Part shown: positions 24,201 through 35,500 of the stretch, in pieces
Numbering within the stretch: the stretch's first letter is position 1
Layout of the letters: every line of letters begins with the position of its first letter
Source of the DNA: Nissolia schottii
Lineage: Eukaryota > Streptophyta > Magnoliopsida > Fabales > Fabaceae
Assembly: GCA_003254905.1 (NCBI GenBank)
Contig: QANU01098817.1
Location: forward strand, 1 to 64,000
Length of the DNA stretch: 64,000 bases
Direction of reading: 5' to 3'
Made by a program: the position numbers and the translations under genes
The notes under the pieces: model-generated
The model's database searches: none
What the model was told of the DNA's origin: nothing
Seen by the model: the letters and a program-made list of their open reading frames with translations, nothing else

Positions 24201-24877
24201 GTAATAAGGCACTGCACCTACATTTCCTTCGAGGATTTCAATTCCTTATATCATGTCTTTTTCCCTTAATATCACTATTATTTAATTCTATGGGGTCTGT
24301 CCTTTTCCATGCTCTATGCTGGCATGATGTCTGATAATTTAGATTTGAGGTCAGTTCAATTACAATGAAATTTCTTTTGCCTTTTATAGGAAACTCAAAC
24401 TTGAAAAGCTTATGTTTTAAAATTATGCACCCTGCAGGTTATTCATTCGGCCCGAGCAAATGCTTCTCATAATCATGGGTTGGATCCAGAACGCCTCATT
24501 GTTGGTAACGTTTTTGATGTTTGTAATTCTTACAAGCGAAGTTGTTTGGTCACGTTGTTTTCATCTCTGCTGATGTTGCATTCCTGTTTATTTCAGCTGA
24601 AGCGTTTGTTGGAAAAGGATTTTTCCAAAAGAGAATTTCCTACCATTCCAAAGGAAGAGCTGGTATCATGCACAAACCAGAATGCAGGCTGACAGTTGTG
24701 GTAAGAGAGATAACCCCTGAAGAAGAGGCACAGATTGCTAGGCTGAAGGTCCACAATTTCCGGAAGCTCACTAAGCGGGAGAAACGACTTGTGCCGCATC
24801 AACTTATTGAGACAACTCCTGTTTGGGGTCGCAAAAGCAAATCTAGCGGTCAAAATTTGAGTGCTGCAGCTGCATGA
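21279..24877 (+). CDS. Organellar (probably mitochondrial) ribosomal protein uL22
   Basis: Large-subunit ribosomal protein L22, which binds 23S-type rRNA and lines the peptide exit tunnel. Exons are 21279-21354, 21467-21561, 21655-21828, 22796-22906, 24438-24504 and 24597-24877, giving 804 nt and 267 residues, all in phase. The first 90 or so residues (MVQWHQHILPFVRHITRSAS...) are Arg/Ser/His-rich and acid-poor, like a mitochondrial presequence. The L22 core follows: AVLKGIKQSPKKVNLVAALV, RGMLVKDALLQLQVTVKRSA, HSARANASHNHGLDPERLIV, FQKRISYHSKGRAGIMHKPE, CRLTVVVREITPEEEAQ. A basic tail ends GQNLSAAAA. Similar to the Arabidopsis L22p family At4g28360/At1g52370, from memory. Intron 4 (22907-24437) is bloated by nested repeats. 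Confidence 0.93.
23543..24092. mobile_element. Inverted-repeat element with GC-rich cargo
   Basis: Left end GGAGCATCTATACACCTA and right end (reverse-complemented) GGAGCATCTATATGCCTA match at 16 of 18 bases. The interior is much GC-richer than the surrounding DNA and contains a coding-like frame at 23742-23927. This is the pattern of a transposon that has picked up host sequence. No transposase is seen. Confidence 0.55.
23742..23927 (+). pseudogene. Possible captured gene fragment
   Basis: Open frame of 61 residues without its own ATG, with protein-like composition: NAVAAAEHGCLLASLVRDNA, then KELLAAAEEYEEKLMVLDEV, then LPLHHPASLG. The middle looks like an amphipathic helix. It sits in a GC-rich block between the inverted repeats at 23543 and 24092. 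I do not recognise the family. It could be chance in GC-rich DNA. Confidence 0.3.
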
Positions 24878-26449
24878 GAGCCTCTTGCTTATTTTGGAGC
24901 ATAGAAAAAATTGTTTCCATTGTTTGGATGCATAAAAAATCAAAATTTCCATAGGACCCCAACTTTTCGGTTTCCACCGGTCACTTGGCAGAAATTGGAA
25001 AGGAAATTTTCTGAAGAAAAAAAATAATTTTCAACATTATATCCAATTCTCCATGTTATTTTGCTTGTCCCACACTGCCAGTAAAACATAGTCACCAAAA
25101 CCAAAGCAGCAGTCCGCACCCTCATGTTATTTTGCTTGTCCCACCATTTCTCTGACTTTTTATTTTCTAAGCCATTTTCAATGAAAAAATTGTTTTTACG
25201 AGGGTTTTTATATTTACATTATTTTAAGTAGATGAATTTATGGTGAAATTGCATTAAATTTTAATTGTTAATGATATTTGTGGTTGAAATAATATTTTAT
25301 AAATGTAAGGATAAAATTGTCATTTGATACAATTATCCTTTTGTCTCCTTCCCGTTTTTCACCCAACCAAACAATGGAAAATAATTCTCCTTCTATTTTC
25401 TTTCCTCACATTTTCATTTCATTCAAACATACTTAAAAAAAATTAAAATCCACTCAATTTCTTTCCTTGTCACTTTCTTTTCTCTTAATTTCCTTCCTCT
25501 CAACATCTTTCCTTTGTCAAACACTCTAAGAATACACCAAAAAAAAAAAAAGCGAAGTTGTAAGCCCATTAATCTTCACCATCTATATATATTTTTTTTT
25601 GTAAATATACATTATTTTGTAGATTACTTATTTTCACTGGAGAGTGGCCAGCACTTGTTTTGTGACATTCTTATGTATGTTAAACGTGCTAGCTCAATTG
25701 TTTAACGTGAACAAATTGGGCTAAATAGATTTTATTTGTGCAGGTAATTATGCTGGCATTTTTTAGGTAATTTTTTTTTAAAATTACACGTGAGTCATTT
25801 TGTTCATGGAATAAAAAGACTGACATTTTAATCCTTAAAATTATAAGTTATGTTAAATTAGTCATTCAATTCGTTATCATTATTATATAATTATCTTTTC
25901 ACATTGAAAGAAAGAAATTGGGTGGAAGAAAAATAACTTTCCCTTATTACACAAAGAAAATCAAAGGAAAGAGTAAACAACAGAAAAATTTCTATGGGAC
26001 CCACATTTTTTTTTATTCCTCCCGGCTCCCACAGGTGGGCAGAAATTGAAAGGAAAATTGGTCACAAAATTTCACTTTCGTGTTTGCCTTCATTTTATTT
26101 TATTTACCTTCTTGTCCTTTGAGTTGCTATTCCCTCAAAGTTTGTAGGAATTGAGGTATGCATATATATGTTAGTCATCTGGTTACCAAAGACAACCATA
26201 TATCATTCAATAATGTTATCTTTACAACTCTTATTCTTGGCAATGGCACCATAGACCCAACGTATGGGAGTTGTGTAAAATGGCAAAAAAATTGGTACAA
26301 AAATACATAGAGTAAGTCTCATATGTGGAGTTCACTAAAAAAATAAACAATGCAATTTGATTTCATTCACTCTCTCCTACATTTGTCAGTTTTTCTCTTT
26401 TTTCTCTTTTTTTTCTCTCCTTCATCTGACATAATCTCTCCATCATAAA
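24878..26449. other. Intergenic repeats downstream of the uL22 gene
   Basis: Two related direct repeats (about 24937-25010 and 25990-26060) share a TTTCCATAGGACCCC-like phrase and GGCAGAAATTGGAAAGGAAA. CATGTTATTTTGCTTGTCCC also occurs twice (about 25052 and 25123). A fragment at 25790-25890 resembles the arm of the MULE-like element at 30626-31333. No gene seen. Confidence 0.45.
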
Positions 26450-27005
26450 GAAACCAGCATATTAGAAAACAAATCAACTATGTTAAAATAGAAACCAACA
26501 TTTTCACCCAAAGTCACCAACATTATTCGTAAACATGTTGCACAACCAATAGTTCATAAGCAATCTGACAAAAATAGAAACAAACTTTTGTAAACAAATA
26601 CACCAACTTATATTGAAAAGATACCAAAATTTTTAAACAAAGATTCAAAACTTTTCAAATTGACTTAATGTATTATTTGTAAACACATTGCACAACCAGT
26701 AGATCTTTTCGTGTCTGACAGAAAAAGAAATCTACTTTTTTTAAACAAAGTCATAAACTTTTTTTTTTTTTTGAAAAGAAACCAACATTTTTAAAGAAAG
26801 ATACAACATTTTTTTTTAAATTAACTTAATGAATTATTTGTAAACATATTACATACTGTCCAACTAATAGTTCTTTATGTTTTTGACAGAAAAAGAAATC
26901 AACATTTTTAAACAAAGGCACCGGCCTTTTTTTTTAAAAGAAGCCAATATTTTTAAACAAAAATACAAACATTTTTCAAATTAACTTAATGTATTATTTT
27001 GATTT
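26450..27005. repeat. Diverged minisatellite, about 150-165-base units
   Basis: A unit containing ATTATTTGTAAACAYATTGC, an ACAACCAATAG-like phrase, TCTGACAGAAAAAGAAATC and AACATTTTTAAACAAAG recurs with starts near 26523, 26673 and 26834, and a partial copy follows at 26990. Copies are A-rich and clearly diverged. Confidence 0.65.
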
Positions 27006-27079
27006 TAAATTTTATGAACTTGACATGAATTAGTCCTTAAAATTTATTTCAAGTTCATAAAATATAAGGACAAATTTAT

Positions 27080-27950
27080 TACAACTTTTTTGGGGGTTGA
27101 TGACCACCTTCCTCGCCGGTTCGAGCTCTTCCTAAAAAAAGCAACACTGGTGTTGGACTTGCAAGACACTCCAATGCTCAAATTAGAACTGAGTGTGAGG
27201 TGTGGAGTTTTAGTGTCGATTTCCTACCTTGGCTTAGTGTTGAACAGTCCTTTATATGGTAATGCCCAGCTAGGGTTACATCTCAGTACTCGGCCAATAG
27301 ACAGTTTTGAGTATCAAGAGATCTCCCCTTACTCTCTTGTAACTAGCTCGATTCCCCATATTTGAATATGGGAGGCAATTGTCTGAGCTTATTAGCCACG
27401 TCTAATATGCTGAGAACACGACAAGTTGAGCCTTCGATTAGGGTTCATTCTCGAAACCTTGGGTCGTGTTGGGCCCATATTTGGGTCAACACAACCTGGG
27501 CTAGTACATAGCCCTTAAGGTCGATTGTTGTCTTCATGTGACGTTCTGAGCTTATATCTTAGTTGTCTTCAGCCCCTTTGGATTTTTGCTGATCACTTTG
27601 GATTTTAGGATTCGTGCCTGTGTTGACCCATTTTTTAAATAGGAAAAAAAGAAAACATTGGACCGTTGTAGTGGTGCAGGGGAAAGGCCGTGCAGACGCG
27701 TACCGTTGCAGCGGTACAATGCTAAAGTCTCACATCACTAGCAGCCTAAGGATGGGGGTGTTGAACTCCCTCTATAAATAAAATCATTCTTAGAGTGTTT
27801 AGACTTGCTAATTCAATCAATATCTCATGAAGGTTCCGCTTTAGTGTAAACTTTCCCTCAGCTTTAGTATTTCTTTTTTTGTGGGGGAAGCAATTGTAAC
27901 ATCCCGTTTTTCTCTTAGTAAAAGCCTTTGCCCTAGAAATGCATATACAA
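27080..27950. other. Moderately GC intergenic block, possible LTR-like fossil, with promoter-like module
   Basis: Composition differs from the AT-rich DNA around it. It has short inverted phrases (GTACCG...CGGTAC at 27700-27717), a TATAAATA box and a TGTTGACCCATTTTT stretch, as in plant LTRs. No paired repeat and no coding region were found, so a solo LTR is only one reading. Confidence 0.3.
27726..27780 (+). promoter_or_regulatory. snRNA-type USE plus TATA box module without an snRNA
   Basis: AGTCTCACATC (27726-27736) differs at one base from the plant snRNA upstream sequence element core RTCCCACATC. TATAAATA begins 36 bases later (27773), close to the spacing known for Pol II-type plant snRNA promoters. 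The 100 bases downstream do not begin like U1, U2, U4, U5 or U6. The same module also occurs in plant repeats. Confidence 0.35.
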
Positions 27951-28849
27951 GCTCTCTATCTAGGTTAAAAATTTAGAAACATAAATTCTTGTGCTAAAAA
28001 CGTCCATTTTGGTAATAGTTCACGATTTTGCGAAAGTCCGCAGACACCGGATTTATTACCTTTTGTCACCGGAATTTAATCGTACGTCAAAGGTATCTGT
28101 CAAGAACACTTTTATGGAAAATAAATTTACAAATACCTTGGATGAACTTAAATTCCCCGTTAGGATAATTAGAAGATCACGATGGGGTGATCGGAATATT
28201 TTTCCGATTATGATAGACCATTCTTTCTTCAGAATTTTTCACAAACTAGTTTCTCTTTGCCCCATTCAATTTTAGCATTAATTTAATTTTAACACTTTAG
28301 ATTTTGACATTAGTGTGGTCCTCAAAATATTAATTTAGTCTTAAAATTTTAAATTTTAACATAATTTAAACCAAACAAATAATTTTGACATTAAATCCTT
28401 TGTCAAATCGTTGTCAAAATTCACAATGTTAGCACTAAACTTATGTTAAAAAAAATCAAGATTAAATTGATGTCTACTTTAAAACATTAAAAGACTTAAA
28501 CAAATATTTACTTAAAGAAAACTATATCATCACTCAATATAATCATAATAGCATTAACATATTATTTAATAAATTCAAACTTCATATTAATATTAAGTTT
28601 ATTAAATAATATGATAATACAATATTAATCCCCCTGGTCCCCCAACCCCTACAAGATTAGCAGCTATCATTTGGTTATTTAATCCTTTGGTCCACTTCCA
28701 CTTAAAGTCATGTTCCTCCCTCTTTTTTTGACCTCGACCCTTTTAGTTTCTTTATTCAAAGTCAAATTGCCACAACATATGGGTTTCTGAGTCATATATT
28801 ATTGTAGAATGATCTTTTAGTAACCAATTAAGTGGTGGGGGTGACCAAT

Positions 28850-31679
28850 ATGGATGCGCAGCAATCACCACAAGAAGTCTCAGAAACTCAAAATGGAAGA
28901 GCATCAGAGGATTACAGAGAAGGTAGAGAAAGGGGTCCTCATGATCCTATGGCACAACCTGGAATTGGGTCTTTCCCTGGCTTCTTTGGGAAGCATAGGT
29001 TGGAAGCTGCCATATCCCACCTCAATAACCAAATCAGTATTATGCAGGTCAACGTTTCTCTGCCCCAATCTCATATTTCTTATAGTTTAGTTGCAACCGT
29101 TCCAATCAAATCTTTGACACATTAATAAATAAAGATGTTTGACTTTCTAACCATTACTTCAAATGTCATGTATATAAAAGAATTTGGTTGAATGATAGTA
29201 TACAATCGGTGCATAATGATAAACTCTATATCTCATTTGTATGAGATCGGTTTTATTTTGGTTAGTTTGCACACAATTTTTCTTCTTCTTCATCTTATTT
29301 CATTTGATTCATATGTAGAACTAGAAGTTTGATTATAAATCTATGATGATACAGGAAGAATTAGAACAGCTAGAGAGAATGGGCGAATCCTCCACCGTCT
29401 GCCGAGAGTAAGCAAAATAGAATTACATTTTTTAATAACTTTTTTTTGATGGGTTGACACTTTTATTCATTATTACTTGAAAAATTATGGCACGCAAAAG
29501 AATTTGATTGGATGTCATTAATATATCACAAACAACAGTGTTTATTTTGATTACTCCTAACCATCTAAATTTAATGGGCTATATCCGTCGTGCTCTTGCA
29601 GTGTGATTTCAAGCGTTGAATCCATTCCTGACCGTCTCCTTCCGTGGTAAGAGATCACCTTCGTGCTCATTACATTTAAAGATCCAATGTTGCGTGTTAT
29701 AAAATTGGAAATATTACATTTTTATCTTCTTTGAAGCTAGCACTTTTTTTTTTACTTATACTTTTAAAATTTTGCATTATTCCCGTTAGGCTTTAAGAAT
29801 ATATTTCGTGTCCCAAAAAAAATTTGAGATTAGATTTAAGTTTCTAAATTATCATTTTTTAATCTAAACATAATTTTTAGTCCTTAACATATGATAAATT
29901 ATCTGATTTTAATTGTGACTCTGTTAATTGTTGACTTGACTAACAAAATATCACGTTAGTAGTGTTAAGCAAATAAACTAACATTGACCCATAACCCGCT
30001 ATTTGATCTGGATTTACATAATATGTGAGTCATGATTTACAAGCAAATAGCAAGTTATGAGTCAGCAAGTTATGGGTCAGGTGAGTTTATTCTACTCACA
30101 TAACACTATTAAAATATCATTATGTTAGACATATCAATAATTAACAACAAATGATAGAGACTAAAACTATGTAATTATTTTATATGTTTGGATAAAACAA
30201 AAAAGAAATCATAAAAACCTAAATCAAATCTAAAAATTTTGTGGGAGACCTGATAGATATTTAAACTTTCTTTTAACGGAGGAAAGTCTAATCTTACTGG
30301 AAATCCACCTAAACATAATTGTACTAAATACTATAAAATATTGCAATCAATGTTTTTGGAACTTCAAAATTATTCAACTCTTACTTAATTTAGTATTTAG
30401 AAATGTTTAGGAGCTAGTAAACTCTTGCTCAAATGGCATAAATGTCCCCACTCTCCTAGAGGATTCGCATTTGAGCTTGTCCAATGTAAAAAAAATTCTT
30501 TAGGAGAATATATTAAGAGGATAAATCATTTTAAAACTAAGATCAAGCTTTGTAATGAGGTCCATACTGTATAATCATCAAAATTGTCTTAACTTGACCC
30601 ATAACCTGCTATTTTTACTTTTAAAATAAAATTTGGATAGTGCTTATTTTGGTCCCTCAAGTTACTATGGTTTTTGAAATTCAAAATTTAACTTTTTAAT
30701 CCTTGAAATTGTAGGTTGTAGGTCAAATTAGTCTCTCAATTCATTATTATTACTGTATTGTCACATTTTCATTAATCTATCACCTTAAAAGAGACAGTAA
30801 TAACAATTGATACTGCATCACTTGTATATGGCTTATACCCATAGGGTCTCCCCCATCACTATTCATTTGTTTGGTCGACTCGACGCCTATATCATTTGGT
30901 TTAGTCCATACTTCTACATAAGCTTTTAAGGTCAACTGTCATCTTTAACTCGTATCGTCAAGATTAATAAAGTTGCTTGGTGGGATCATATATTGGACGA
31001 CTCATTAGTCATTCTTGTCCTTTGACATTCCCCTTTTATTTAACTTGAATACCCTTATTTCAAAACTTGTATTTCCTTGTGAATTATTTTGGTATAACAA
31101 ATAGCAATTAAGATTTGGAACTCTAAATGTCGTCACAATCATATTTTTAGCATTTACTGTTGCACATAGCCTCTATTATCACATTCTCATTTAATGCAAA
31201 AAATTAAAGAAACATGACAATTGTCATACAATAATGATAATGAATTGAAGGACTAATTTGACTTAGGACTTACAACTTCAATGATTAAAAAGTCAAATTT
31301 TGAATTCCAAGAACCAAAGTGACTCATACTTACACTTTTAAATATCGAAACGAGCATTTACCATTTAAAATTACTAATTTAGAGGGAAAAAATATATTTA
31401 GAATGCTAGTTTCAAGAAACTTAAATATAATTATCCTTTTTAATTCAACGATTCATTATAGCTATTAGATGAAATAAAATAGAAGCTTCTACTCATTTAT
31501 TCAAAAATAAATAATTATGTCAAAAATTTCAAAATCTAATATTTTCTTTTCAATTTGATATATAAAAGCATAAAATATAAATTAATGATTTATGATTGCA
31601 GGACTACAGGGGTCAATGCTGTTGGGATCGATGGTTCGGAGGTGCCCACAACTCACGAAACCATAAACGATGGATTTAG
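28850..31679 (+). CDS. Heterotrimeric G-protein gamma subunit, type B (no CaaX)
   Basis: Gamma subunit that pairs with G-beta at the plasma membrane. Exons are 28850-29047, 29355-29407, 29602-29646 and 31610-31679, giving 366 nt and 121 residues. Residues 1-46 are variable and acidic or Gly-rich. From 47 on comes the GGL coiled coil (GKHRLEAAISHLNNQISIMQ, then EELEQLERMG, ESSTVCRDVISSVES). IPDRLLP follows, where relatives have DPLLP, then WDRWFGGAHNSRNHKRWI and the stop. There is no C-terminal CaaX box, which defines type B. Exon 4 has two acceptors 8 nt apart (TTGCAG|GACTACAG|GGGTC). Only the second reaches the conserved WDRWF tail in frame. The first gives WTTGVNAVGIDGS and a different, longer end. 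Intron 3 carries a MULE-like MITE. Confidence 0.85.
30626..31333. mobile_element. MULE-like MITE with long inverted repeats in intron 3 of the G-gamma gene
   Basis: Arms of about 130 bases: TTTTTAATCCTTGAAATTGT and GTCAAATTAGTCTCTCAATT on the left match reverse-complemented TTTTTAATCATTGAAGTTGT and GTCAAATTAGTCCTTCAATT on the right. ACTTTTAAA flanks both sides (30617-30625, 31334-31342) as a possible 9-base target duplication, the Mutator size. The interior has no transposase. Confidence 0.7.
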
Positions 31680-32560
31680 ATATCATTATTTTATATTAAA
31701 AAGTTTCATTGACGTTGTAAGTATGAACATAATTCAACGCTTCCTACAGAAAGATAAAAGGGGAAAATTCCAATGTACTACAATGATAAATGGATTAAAT
31801 TTAGCTCTCACATTTTCCATCAAACGAAACACTTCTAACAATTCCAGAGATCATTCCCTATACTCTTTAGATCTCTTATGCACAATGGCACAGCGCAAGA
31901 GTGAGACCGAGCAGTTTACTAAACATGAAAATGAGAAACGTAATTATAAAATACCTTAATAATAAACATCACATATTCACCAAGAGAGGTCAGTGTAATT
32001 CTCCAACTAAAGAGGAAGTGGTCTAATTTCACTGAATAATATAATTTACCCTTATAATGATCAACGTAAAATAAAAAACAAATCATGTGTGTAAATTACA
32101 CATGATAAAATTATGTACACTTCATCATCATTAATCTTTTCACCTTTTAACTTTTTACCTTTTTAGAGTGAGTAAATTAATGGTAAAGATATGCACATGA
32201 CTTTATCATGTGCAATTTACACGAAAGGATCCTTCACTCCCTGTATTTTCCACCACTAGCAGTCTCCAAGTAAATGGCAACATGAACTTGGCATATGCCT
32301 TAGCTTTGAAATAGGGTATCCTCCACTCCCTTAAAGTTTTGCTCCAAAAAACAAGTACATTACAAAATTTGCCATTATATTGGCATTGGACCAATAGCGT
32401 TCAATGCTAGGTAAGGGCCAGCCAGGCAGATGGATTTACACAATTGCATTACCATGCTATTTCTTTTCTGACTAAATTGATGTTTCTTTAAAACTTAGAT
32501 ATATCATATATACACCAAAAAAGGTTACAAAGATACATCATCATCCACTAAGTGCACTTC
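31680..32560. other. Convergent spacer between the G-gamma gene and UBP26
   Basis: Contains both 3' UTRs and the small MITE at 32089-32222. An open frame running to 31959 belongs to the alternative reading of G-gamma exon 4 and lacks any known motif. Confidence 0.5.
32089..32222. mobile_element. Very short MITE (134 bases)
   Basis: GTGTAAATTACACATGATAA at the left and reverse-complemented GTGTAAATTGCACATGATAA at the right, continuing with diverging sequence, form inverted repeats of about 32 bases around an AT-rich centre. Confidence 0.65.
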
Positions 32561-35500
32561 CTAAACAATCTGAGATGAAACATTGGATGTCAAAAGTGTT
32601 CCACGGAACCCTTCCTCCGTAATCTGTGCATCCATTTTCTCGTCACAAAGCTCCTCTGCAAAGAATAATGATTCATTTCTATATATGTATGGTAAAATAA
32701 ACAAGCCATGAACCAGTACCAAATAGCATACCAGCAATATCTCGATTTTCATGGATCTCCGAGTCCCTCACTATAATCTGGTCTCCAGCAAATATGTTTA
32801 CATCCACAAGCGTAGCATATTCATCATCAATATCAATTGTCTTATCGCCTTTTTGTAGTATCTGGTTTTCCTTGACAACCTGAGGACAATTATGGGAGCA
32901 CAAAACTTAGACACCACGAAGCAGTGCAATTGATTATTGCAATATACAAGTTAATCCACCAAAACAAAAGCAATCTCCATATTAATGCTCAAGATACTGC
33001 CGCCTTTGTAACTAAAGCAATATTTTTATTAATGAGAAACCAATTCACACAATCACCTACGTAAATGTCATTTTATTTTTGTAACCTATTAATATTTCTC
33101 TCAGGCATCTCAATCAAAACAATCACCGATTCGGTGTCAAAACAACAGTATTGATGATACAGGGAGCAATTACTTCAGGTGGAAAGAAAGGAGGTAAAAA
33201 TTTGGAATGGAATTTACTCAAGACTTAACAAAACAGTCGAATAATTGAAAGTACAGTACAATTAATCCATAACCCTAAACCACAAACTTTGGTCTTTAGT
33301 ATAACATAAATGTGAGTCAAAGGCTTTCCCACCCTTTACAAGGCAAACTATAAGAGAAACTCATAATTCTTCAATCCTGCTCTATTTTCAATTAGCAGAT
33401 CGTGTCTAACACTTTTTAAGTTTTGGTTTTCCTACATAATATAAAATGCTTTCACAAATAATAGAAAACTTCAGAGACCTTAACCAAAATATTCTGGAGT
33501 TTCAGCATCCATTGCCTAAACTGCATGCCACTCTTGCTGAAACTTAAATAACTCAACGCTTCAGTAAATAGACAACAACCAAGGTTGGAATATATAACTT
33601 TTGTTACAAGCAACAATATTCTACATTATCTCCAAGTAACACTCTCTCACACATCCCACCAACAAGGTAGGGTCAGTTATATGGATCATATGTGCCCCTA
33701 TCAAAAACCATGTTTGTAAACAAACCATTTAAATCTAAGTCCTTCTCAGTGAGTTCATCTATAATTTTCTTAGTCCCCGGGATGCCCTTCATCTTATCCA
33801 CTATTCTTAATGCTACAAGTTTACCACTTCCATGACCAAACCACGTAAGTCAAGATTCTATCATATTTTTCACAATAAGTGTTACCCTAACTTTCTCTCT
33901 AATAGATTCATGCTTGATCTTATCTTGTCTAATGTATCTACTCATCCAACACAACATCCTCATCTTTACAATATTGTCTTATTCGCTTTTTATGCTTGAG
34001 TGACCCTTTTCTATCACAAACAACGCATAAAATGCTACTTCATGCTAACTTGAATTTTATGGTTTACATCTCCCTCTATTTTCCTATCATTTTGTACAGA
34101 CTACAAAATACTTAAAATCAGTAACTTGTGATGATATGATCTCCAATTTTCACCTCTAACCTAGAACTTGAGAGCTGGTTGAGGAACTTCTGGTCCTTAT
34201 ATACTCTGTCTTCCACTTAAGCAAAAGTCATGCACCACATCTAACTTTCTATTTGTTTCCTCTATCAAGCTCCAACAAGACTATATGTTGAGATTTCTTG
34301 TATTATTATTTCTATATTTTCCGTTATTAAATAGATGATTAGATGCAAATATCCGTAATTTAGACAATATTTGACAATTATTAGATAATAATCGCAGGAT
34401 GCAAATCTCTTGTATTGTTTGATCAAGAGTAAAAATACATTTATTTCACAATTTTTTCTCTGATATTCTCGTTCAGCTTTATATTTTCCATTATTAAATA
34501 GATATGATTAGATGCAAATATCTGTAATTTAGACAATATTTGACAATTATTAGATAATAATTGCAGGATGCAAATCTCTTGTATTGTTTGATCAAGAGTA
34601 AAAGTACATTCATTTCACATATTTTTTCTCTGATATTCTCGTTCAGCTCTATATCATCAGCAAAAAGTATGCATTGTAACATTGGCTCTTGGATTTATTC
34701 AATAAGCACATTCAAGACCAAGTTAAAAAGCGTGTATACATCTATCATCCCTTTTTTTAGTGGGTGTGTGCACAAATGGTTCCAAAACTCCTAAGCCATT
34801 TTTGCCCACATGAGATTAGACAGCCAACAATTAGACATGATTAGTTATAAGCATACACCACAAATTACACTTACCCCAAAGGATTCCCATATCATCATTT
34901 TCAACTGGTAAATAGATGTCGAAGCAGAAACTTTTAGGTTAATTGAACTCCCACTTTTAGTTTTCCGGGAGCGTTTGGAAATCCGCCGATCTGTTTCAAG
35001 AAAGCCCTTTGAAGCCTCCAAGATTGATCTAGGGACCTCCTTTCCACGGACAAGAATTACACTTATGTTCTCATTGGAATAGTTAAGTTTCTGCATTAAC
35101 TCACAGCTTTCTCTTTCTCCAATGCAACTGTCACAAACCTGTGTAATGAGAGAGAGAGAGAGGGGGGGGAGTTAAATTGAGAATTATAATATATATAATA
35201 ATATAATATAATATAATTGATAAAAGAGAATATATTACCCCTACATGCACTTTTAGCTGTCTTTTAAAGTTTTGGCACAAGCATTTGAAAATCATGAAAT
35301 TCGGTCAAATTTAACATCAGAGCCTTATCCCACATAATTAAGCAATGCCATAGTGCCCCTATTAAGGGTCATGTTTTCATGTAGAAATTGGGTCAAACAT
35401 AGAAGAAAAAAAAATTAGCTTACTTGGACTACATCACCCTTTCTCTTTTATTCCCCACTCTCTCTCTCTTTAATCCCCTCTTTTCTCTAATGCATTAATA

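Noticed and set aside
26450-27005. CRISPR-like spaced repeats
   Set aside because: Units are long, diverged and A-rich in a plant nuclear context. This is a minisatellite.
27781-27950. A U-snRNA gene behind the USE/TATA module
   Set aside because: The sequence after the expected start does not resemble the 5' ends of U1, U2, U4, U5 or U6.
31555-31959. 134-codon frame following the first acceptor of G-gamma exon 4
   Set aside because: It contains the family tail only in another frame, and the remainder has no known motif and lies in convergent spacer DNA.
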